Source: Nocardioides sp. YR527
GTDB lineage: Bacteria; Actinomycetota; Actinomycetes; Propionibacteriales; Nocardioidaceae
DNA: 64,000 nt
Assembly: GCF_900101045.1 (NCBI RefSeq)
Contig: NZ_FNFN01000003.1
Span: 62,001 to 126,000, forward strand
Direction: 5' to 3'
The position numbers and the translations under genes are program-made. The notes beneath the pieces were generated by a model. The model was not told where the DNA came from. It made no database searches and worked only from the letters and a program-made list of their open reading frames with translations. Below are positions 58,942 to 64,000 of this stretch, piece by piece; position 1 is the first letter of the stretch, and each line of letters starts with the position of its first letter.

Positions 58942-59829
58942 TCAGCCGAGCTCCGCACAGACGGTCGCCGCGATGTCCGCGAGCGGGACGTCGAGCGGTG
59001 GGGCGGCGGGGTCGTCGGAGCGGGTGAGGGCGGCGATGACGATCGGGGCGCCGTCGGTGGTCCAGGTGACGCCGACGTCGTTCCTCGATGCGTAGTCACC
59101 ACCACCGGTCTTGTCGGCGAGCCGCCAGCCGGCGGGAACCCCGGCGCCGAACCTGGTGACGGTCGACTGGTTGGCCAGCATCCAGGTGATCAGCTGGTCC
59201 CGGTCGGCGCGGTCGAGGGCGTCGCCGAGGACGAGCTTGGTGTAGGTCTGCGCGATCGCACGCGGCGAGGTGGTGTCGCGCTGGTCGCCCGGGATCGCGC
59301 TGTTGAGCTCGGGCTCCCAGCGGTCCAGCCGGGTCACGGAGTCGCCGAGCGAGCGGGCGAAGCGGGTGATGCCGGTGGGGCCGCCGATGAGGTGGAGCAG
59401 CTCGTTGGCGGCGGTGTTGTCGGACCGGGTGATCGCCGCCTCGGCGAGCTGCGCGACGGTGAGACCGTTGCGGACGGTGAGCGAGGTGATCGGTGAGTTC
59501 ACGACGACGTCGGCAGCGTCCCAGGTGAGGCGCTGCTGGAGCGTACGCGCGGGGTGATCGCGCAGGATCGAGGCCGCGAGCAGGGTCTTGAAGGTCGACA
59601 GCATCGGGAAGCGCTCGTCGGCACGGTGCTCGATGACGCGGCCGGTCCGCATGTTCCGCGCCCAGACGCCGAGGTGGCGCTGGTGCTTCTGCTCCAGCGC
59701 GGCGATCGAAGGGCTGTCGGCGGCGTACGCCACGGAGGCGCTGACTCCGGTCGCGGCGACGGCGGCCGCGGTGGCGGCTCCGCCCAGGAGGGTGCGGCGG
59801 CTGAGGATCGGGTTGGTCATGCCGAGCAT
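58942..59829 (-). CDS. Class A beta-lactamase, Tat-exported
   Basis: The protein is about 295 residues with a twin-arginine signal ('LSRRTLLGGAATAAAVAA', cleavage after AYA). All class A motifs are present: S-T-F-K ('PMLSTFKTLLAA'), S-D-N ('ITRSDNTAAN'), the omega-loop 'RWEPELNSAIPGDQRDTT' with the general-base glutamate, and K-T-G ('LADKTGGGDY'). It should hydrolyse penicillins outside the membrane. The start is ATG 59829 or ATG 59820. It is divergent from a LysR gene with 99 bp between, an AmpR-like arrangement suggesting regulation. Confidence 0.92.
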   Translation of the reverse strand: MLGMTNPILSRRTLLGGAATAAAVAATGVSASVAYAADSPSIAALEQKHQRHLGVWARNMRTGRVIEHRADERFPMLSTFKTLLAASILRDHPARTLQQRLTWDAADVVVNSPITSLTVRNGLTVAQLAEAAITRSDNTAANELLHLIGGPTGITRFARSLGDSVTRLDRWEPELNSAIPGDQRDTTSPRAIAQTYTKLVLGDALDRADRDQLITWMLANQSTVTRFGAGVPAGWRLADKTGGGDYASRNDVGVTWTTDGAPIVIAALTRSDDPAAPPLDVPLADIAATVCAELG

Positions 59830-59928
59830 CGTGACCCCGATGCGGCGACGGCGTCCAAGGACGATCCGGCATGGACGTATGCATCGCCGACATGGGACGA
59901 GGTGGGGCCGATCAGCCATCCTGTACGC

Positions 59929-60789
59929 GTGGACCTACTGCTTCACCTGCGCGGCTTCGCCGCCGTCGCGGACGAGATGAGCGTCTCCGAGGCCGCCCTC
60001 GAGCTGGGCGTCGACCAGCCGCTCCTCAGCCGTCGCCTACGTGCTCTCGAGCGGGAGCTCGGGGTGGAGCTGCTCGACCGCACCCGGCGCCAGATCGCCC
60101 TCACCCCGGCCGGCACCGCGCTGCTGCCGCGGGCCAGGCACCTGCTCGACCAGGCCGACCATCTGCTGCGGAGCATCCGCCGGCACGACCGGGAGAGCTT
60201 CGTGGTCGCGGTGCCGTCCGGCGGCGATCCCGCTCCTCTCGCGCGGTTGGTCGCGCTGCTGGAGGCGGAAGGCGTCGACGTACGCCTCGCGAGCGACAGC
60301 GACGAGATCCCGGAGTCGGCCGCCTGGACGGTCGAGGCGTGCGACCCGGATGCGGCCACCTGGCTCACCCCGCTGGGTGCGGCCACCGCTCCCGGGACCG
60401 CCAGTGGGCCGGTGTCGCTGAGCTCGCTGCGCCCCCGCCGAGGGGAACGTACGCAGCTGCTGGCCCTCCCGCGAGACCTCGACGACCCCGCCGGCCGGCT
60501 GCGACGGCTCGCGGATCGCGCCGGCATCGGGCCGGCCACGCTGCGTCGAGCCCCGCACCAGCTCGCCGTGGCCGAGACGATGGCGGGACGCGCGAGCCTG
60601 GTCTGTGCGCAGCATGAGGCGGTGACGTACGGACTGAGCTGGTCGCCCTTCGTCGACCAGGTGCCGCGCGGTCATCGGCTGGTCGAGCAGCCACCGCCGC
60701 CCGGACCGCTGGCGGCCGGCCCCGTACGAGAGCAGGCGCTCGCCCTTCTCGGCGCGTGCGTCGGTGCACCCGAGGACGGGCGCGGATGA
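59929..60789 (+). CDS. LysR family transcriptional regulator
   Basis: The protein is about 286 residues from GTG 59929. The N-terminal winged HTH is 'LRGFAAVADEMSVSEAALELGVDQPLLSRRLRALERELGVELLDRTRRQIALTPAG'. The effector domain is short and less typical of LysR, with 'SFVVAVPSGGDPAPLARLVALLEAEGVDVRLA'. It is divergent from the class A beta-lactamase and overlaps by 4 bp the downstream serine hydrolase, so it probably controls one or both. The ligand is unknown. Confidence 0.85.
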   Translation: MDLLLHLRGFAAVADEMSVSEAALELGVDQPLLSRRLRALERELGVELLDRTRRQIALTPAGTALLPRARHLLDQADHLLRSIRRHDRESFVVAVPSGGDPAPLARLVALLEAEGVDVRLASDSDEIPESAAWTVEACDPDAATWLTPLGAATAPGTASGPVSLSSLRPRRGERTQLLALPRDLDDPAGRLRRLADRAGIGPATLRRAPHQLAVAETMAGRASLVCAQHEAVTYGLSWSPFVDQVPRGHRLVEQPPPPGPLAAGPVREQALALLGACVGAPEDGRG

Positions 60790-61709
60790 GTCCGCTCGTC
60801 GGCAGCGACCGCGGCCTGATCGACCTCGCCGAGGCCACCGCCGAGCGCTTCCAGGAGCTTCGGGTCCGGGTCGCCTTCCTCGCCCGCGACATCGACACCG
60901 GCCACGAGATCGGGGTCGGCGGAGACCGGCCGATGCCGCTGGCGTCGGTGGCCAAGGTGCCGCTCGCCCTGGTCGTGGCGGACCGGATCGCCCGCGGCGA
61001 GATCGACGGGGGCGCGATGGTGACGCTGACCGCGGCGGAGCGGAGCTACGGTCCGTACGGCATCTCGGCCTTCGCCCACGACGCGACCTGCTCGGTCGCC
61101 GACCTGATGCTGATGATGCTCGGCCTCAGCGACAACGCCGCCGCCGACGCGCTCTTCGACAGGGTCTCGCCGCGCGAGGTCGACGAGCAGCTCGCCGAGT
61201 GGGGCGTGGAGGGGTTGCGGGTGCGGCACCGGATGCAGCCGATGTACGACTACGCCACCCGCGTCGCCGGTCCCGACTTCGCCCTCGCCACCCAGCTCGC
61301 GGTCGAGGGTCGTCGGCCGGGTGGCCGGCACGTCATCGACTCGCTCGACGTCGAGCGCGCGACGGTAGGCTCGCCGCGCGCCTGCGTCGACCTGCTCGAG
61401 CGCGTCTGGCGCGACGAGGTCGCCAAGCCCGAGGCGACCGAGCTGGTACGTCGGCTGATGGGCAAGCAGGTCTTCACCCATCGGATCGCCGCCGACCTGC
61501 TCGCCGACGACATCCACCTCGCCGGTAAGACCGGCGGGTTCCTCACCCTGCGGCACGAGATCGCCGTCGTCACCCACCCCGGCGGCCGTGTCGCCATCGC
61601 CGTGCTCACCGACTCCGACCGCACCGCCCGGATCCAGAACGACGTCGACCTCGCTATCGCCGCCACCGCCCGCGACGCCGTCGAAGCCCTCGCCTCCCGC
61701 CACCCCTGA
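60786..61709 (+). CDS. Serine hydrolase of the class A beta-lactamase family
   Basis: The 307-residue protein starts at ATG 60786 inside the lysR stop. It has the S-x-x-K motif 'PLASVAKVPLALVVADRI' near 54, S-D-N in 'LMMLGLSDNAAADALF', and K-T-G in 'IHLAGKTGGFLTLRHEIAVV'. No signal peptide is seen, and no E-x-x-L-N omega-loop glutamate is evident. It may therefore be a cytoplasmic serine hydrolase or PBP-like enzyme rather than an efficient beta-lactamase. Its coupling to lysR suggests co-regulation. Confidence 0.82.
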   Translation: MSPLVGSDRGLIDLAEATAERFQELRVRVAFLARDIDTGHEIGVGGDRPMPLASVAKVPLALVVADRIARGEIDGGAMVTLTAAERSYGPYGISAFAHDATCSVADLMLMMLGLSDNAAADALFDRVSPREVDEQLAEWGVEGLRVRHRMQPMYDYATRVAGPDFALATQLAVEGRRPGGRHVIDSLDVERATVGSPRACVDLLERVWRDEVAKPEATELVRRLMGKQVFTHRIAADLLADDIHLAGKTGGFLTLRHEIAVVTHPGGRVAIAVLTDSDRTARIQNDVDLAIAATARDAVEALASRHP

Positions 61710-61747
61710 GCCGAGCCGTCACCCACGTCGGCCGAGACGTCGCTCCC

Positions 61748-61785
61748 GTCGGCCGAGGTGGCACACCGATGCCACCTCGGCCGAC
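61748..61785. repeat. GC-rich palindrome between the serine hydrolase and MFS genes
   Basis: GTCGGCCGAGGTGGCA and TGCCACCTCGGCCGAC (16-bp arms) flank a CACCGA loop. Further GTCGGCCGAG or CTCGGCCGAC copies at about 61728 and 61797 surround it, in a nested layout similar to the repeat at 42719-42816. It could terminate the lysR operon. It fills most of the 122-bp gap. Confidence 0.75.
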
Positions 61786-61831
61786 GCACCTGACGCCTCG
61801 GCCGACCGGGGCGACGCCTCGGCAAAACCAG

Positions 61832-63163
61832 ATGGCAACCACCCGTTCTCGGTGGTGGAATTGGCCGGTGCCCGCCCTGCCCGGATTCATCAACAACCTC
61901 ATCCCGCCGACGCCGTTGTCGAAGCGTCTGGCGACCCAGTCGCTGCTCTTCGCGGCGGGGGACGGGACCTTCAACACCGCGTCGGCGTTCTACCTGGTCG
62001 CCTTCGTCGGTCTGAGCCCGGCACAGATCGGTGTGGGGCTGACGGTCGCCGGGATCGCGAGCTTCCTCACCGCCTACCCGATGGGCCGGCTGGCCGACTT
62101 CATCGGCCCGAAGCGGATCTGGGCGATCGGCGCGCTGATCAGTGCGCTGATGTTCGCGACGATGCCGTTCATCCACGGCTTCTGGGCCTACCTGGCGGTC
62201 ATCGTCGTCTTCGAGGTGGTCAACAATGCCGGCGGCGCCGGCCGGAATGCGTACGTCCTCGATGTGCTTCCCGACAAGGAGCGGGTCGAGACGCAGGCGT
62301 TCATGTACTCCAGCCTCAACCTCGGCTTCACCATCGGTGCCCTGATCGCCGGCATCGCGCTCGCGCTGGACACCGACACGGTCCTCAAGTGGGGCGTGCC
62401 GTTCTTCGCGCTGGCCATCGGGATCGCCAACTCCGTCTGGATCACCCGGCTGCCGAGGGCGCCTCACGACGAGCGCCGCGCGGCCGGCGAGGTCACCGAG
62501 AAGCTGCCCGGCCCCGGCGCGCTGCGCAACGTCGGCTGGCTCCTGGTGACCACCTTCACCGGCACGCTGTGGAGCAACCAGGTCCTGCTGCACACCGTGA
62601 TCCCGCTCTGGCTGGTCGAATACACCGACTCCCCGCGCTGGCTGCTGGCCTGGCTCTTCGCGACCAACACGGTGCTGTGCATCATCCTCCCGGCCTACAC
62701 GTCCAAGGGTGTCCGCAACGTACGCGACGCGTTGCGCCGGGTGTGGTGGAGCAGCGGGTTCTTCGTCGCCGCCTGCGCGATCACGCTGGTCACCCACGAC
62801 ACCCGCGGGTTCCTCACCATCTTCCTGGTCTGGCTCGGCCACGTCGCCGTGACCGGCGCCGAGCTGGCCATCGGCTCCGCCTCGTGGGCCTTCCAGGCCG
62901 AGCTCATGGACCCCGACCGACGGGGTGAGTACGAGGGTGTCGCCGGCATCGGCCGCCAGCTCGGCGGCGCGTGGGCGCCGGCCCTGTTCACCTTCCTCGC
63001 GATGGGCTGGCACCCCGACTTCTACAGCGGCGCCGGCTGGATCGTGATCGGCGCCATCGTCGTCGCCGCTGCCGCCGCCATGGGGCCCTCGACCAGGTTG
63101 GCCGTACGTTTCAAGCAGACGCACTTCCCCCGCGAGGACGAGCCGGAGCCGGCCGTCGCCTAA
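61832..63163 (+). CDS. Major facilitator superfamily transporter
   Basis: The 443-residue protein has 12 predicted membrane spans. The MFS loop 2-3 motif appears as 'GRLADFIGPKRIWAIGAL' near 88-105, and 'NAYVLDVLPDKERVETQAFMYSSLNLGFTIGALIAG' is in the fourth and fifth spans. It starts at ATG 61832; earlier in-frame codons run through the palindromic repeat. The substrate is unknown, with no drug-specific motif seen. It ends 4 bp into the convergent acyltransferase gene. Confidence 0.87.
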   Translation: MATTRSRWWNWPVPALPGFINNLIPPTPLSKRLATQSLLFAAGDGTFNTASAFYLVAFVGLSPAQIGVGLTVAGIASFLTAYPMGRLADFIGPKRIWAIGALISALMFATMPFIHGFWAYLAVIVVFEVVNNAGGAGRNAYVLDVLPDKERVETQAFMYSSLNLGFTIGALIAGIALALDTDTVLKWGVPFFALAIGIANSVWITRLPRAPHDERRAAGEVTEKLPGPGALRNVGWLLVTTFTGTLWSNQVLLHTVIPLWLVEYTDSPRWLLAWLFATNTVLCIILPAYTSKGVRNVRDALRRVWWSSGFFVAACAITLVTHDTRGFLTIFLVWLGHVAVTGAELAIGSASWAFQAELMDPDRRGEYEGVAGIGRQLGGAWAPALFTFLAMGWHPDFYSGAGWIVIGAIVVAAAAAMGPSTRLAVRFKQTHFPREDEPEPAVA

Positions 63164-64000
63164 CTCAGGATCGTCGCGATCCGGTCGCCGAGATAGGGGG
63201 CGAGGGTGGCGGCGTAGAGCGGCGAGACGTGGAAGCCGTCCTGATAGACCTCCAGGTTCCCGACGACGGGGGAGCAGGTGTCGGGCTCGCAGAAGTAGTC
63301 GGTGAGGTCGACGCGATGAGCGTTCGAGGTCAGTCGAACCGCGCCGGCGGAGCCGTCGTCGCGTACGACCCGGTCCCGGTCGCGCGCACAGGCCGACCGC
63401 GCGGCGAGGCCGGCGTCGTCGACGCACGGCTGGACCACACGTGCGAACCGGGTGGTGCTGCCCTCGAAGATCGGGCTGTCCTGGATCGCGATGACCGGCA
63501 CCGACGGGTCCGGCCGGCTCGCCCAGGCCTCGGCAAGACCACGACTGAGCGCCTCGCCGGGCCTCTCGTCACCCCGCGACTCCACCGAGATCTGGCTGGA
63601 GTGGATGACGAGGTACGCGTCGATCCCCTGCTCCTCGGTGAGGTAGGTCGCGAGCCGTGACTTCCACTCCCTGCACAGCTCGACCGTGGTCGCAGGAGCC
63701 CCGACACGGTCCCGCGCGTTCCAGTGGCAGCCGGCGCGGCTGGCGACGTCGATGCGCCAGCCGCGCCGCTCGGCGATCTCGCGGTAGGCGGGGACGAGCT
63801 GGTGGTTGTGCGAGTCGCCGATCGCGAGGAGACGACGGGAGTAGCCCTTGGAAGGCCCGAGCGTGCAGACCTTGAACCGCACCGGCCGCTCCTTGTTGGA
63901 CCAGCAGCTCGACCCGTCGGGCGCCTGGTAGCCGAGACTGGCGTCGAGCAGCCGGTCCGGACCCTCGCAGCCGGCGGTCGCGGGATCCAGGGCGGCCGCG
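63160..64000 (-). CDS. SGNH-domain (acyltransferase 3-type) protein, C-terminal part
   Basis: The frame is open from the stop at 63160 to the right edge, so the N-terminus is outside the window; about 279 residues are visible. The SGNH hydrolase block I is 'RRLLAIGDSHNHQLVPAYREIA' (catalytic serine), with 'YLVIHSSQ' as block III and 'DGFHVSPLYAATLAPYLG' supplying the late Asp/His. An upstream 'CEGPDRLLDASLGYQ...CWSNKERPVRFKVCTLG' is typical of the linker in OafA/YrhL-like membrane acyltransferases carrying a periplasmic SGNH domain. These O-acetylate cell-surface polysaccharides. Confidence 0.82.
   Translation of the reverse strand, partial: AAALDPATAGCEGPDRLLDASLGYQAPDGSSCWSNKERPVRFKVCTLGPSKGYSRRLLAIGDSHNHQLVPAYREIAERRGWRIDVASRAGCHWNARDRVGAPATTVELCREWKSRLATYLTEEQGIDAYLVIHSSQISVESRGDERPGEALSRGLAEAWASRPDPSVPVIAIQDSPIFEGSTTRFARVVQPCVDDAGLAARSACARDRDRVVRDDGSAGAVRLTSNAHRVDLTDYFCEPDTCSPVVGNLEVYQDGFHVSPLYAATLAPYLGDRIATILS

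Overview
The window looks like chromosome from a high-GC actinobacterium, most likely Nocardioides or a near relative in the Nocardioidaceae. The evidence is the very GC-rich third codon positions, the abundant CGTACG steps, frequent ATGA start/stop overlaps, a one-component Hanks kinase, MmpL and YhgE exporters, and a KstR2-type steroid regulon. This is inference; no rRNA, tRNA or marker gene is present. No CRISPR array, transposase, integrase or prophage gene was found.

Layout. 1-7 kb holds small accessory units: a cut-off SnoaL-like protein facing an AraC regulator, a streptomycin-type APH, a membrane Ser/Thr kinase, an NmrA/DUF1772 operon facing a second AraC regulator, and a Tat-exported esterase. 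7.1-10.4 kb is a secreted GH78 rhamnosidase with a LacI-type operator. 10.4-23.2 kb is a nitrogen/amine catabolic region. A minus-strand operon (amine oxidase, DapA-like lyase, AGCS symporter) shares a TGTGATCACA operator with its GntR regulator. A plus-strand operon follows: glutamine synthetase-like GlnT, three glutamate-synthase-like subunits, HutD, a DAO-type flavoprotein, an M20 amidohydrolase and an XRE-cupin regulator. 23.2-31.8 kb holds TerC, a TetR/MMPL/YhgE export unit, a nitroreductase and a secreted protein.

31.8-58.8 kb is a rearranged version of the actinobacterial KstR2 regulon for steroid ring C/D (HIP) degradation: kstR2, fadD3, fadE30-33, fadA6, ipdA, ipdB, ipdC, an ipdF candidate, echA20, two further SDRs, a thiolase and a crotonase. 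KstR2-like operators (AnCAAGnnCTTGnT) lie at five promoter regions. Unrelated genes interrupt the cluster: a RelE/RHH toxin-antitoxin pair, a KefC-like antiporter, a PGRP amidase, a metallo-hydrolase, a YidC paralogue, a GNAT enzyme, and a two-gene HTH/AAA-ATPase module. 58.9-64 kb holds a class A beta-lactamase, LysR and serine hydrolase group, an MFS transporter and the end of an SGNH-domain acyltransferase.

The most striking structures not explained by ordinary genes are four. (1) The HTH/ATPase module is bounded by 26-bp perfect direct repeats, each carrying a KstR2 operator, as if it had inserted into a shared divergent promoter and duplicated it. (2) A 93-bp palindromic element sits exactly in frame inside fadE32 and adds 31 residues. 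(3) A 71-bp inverted-repeat element occurs four times downstream of genes, once supplying a gene's stop codon. (4) The GlnT/glutamate-synthase-like/DAO/M20 operon has an unidentified substrate.
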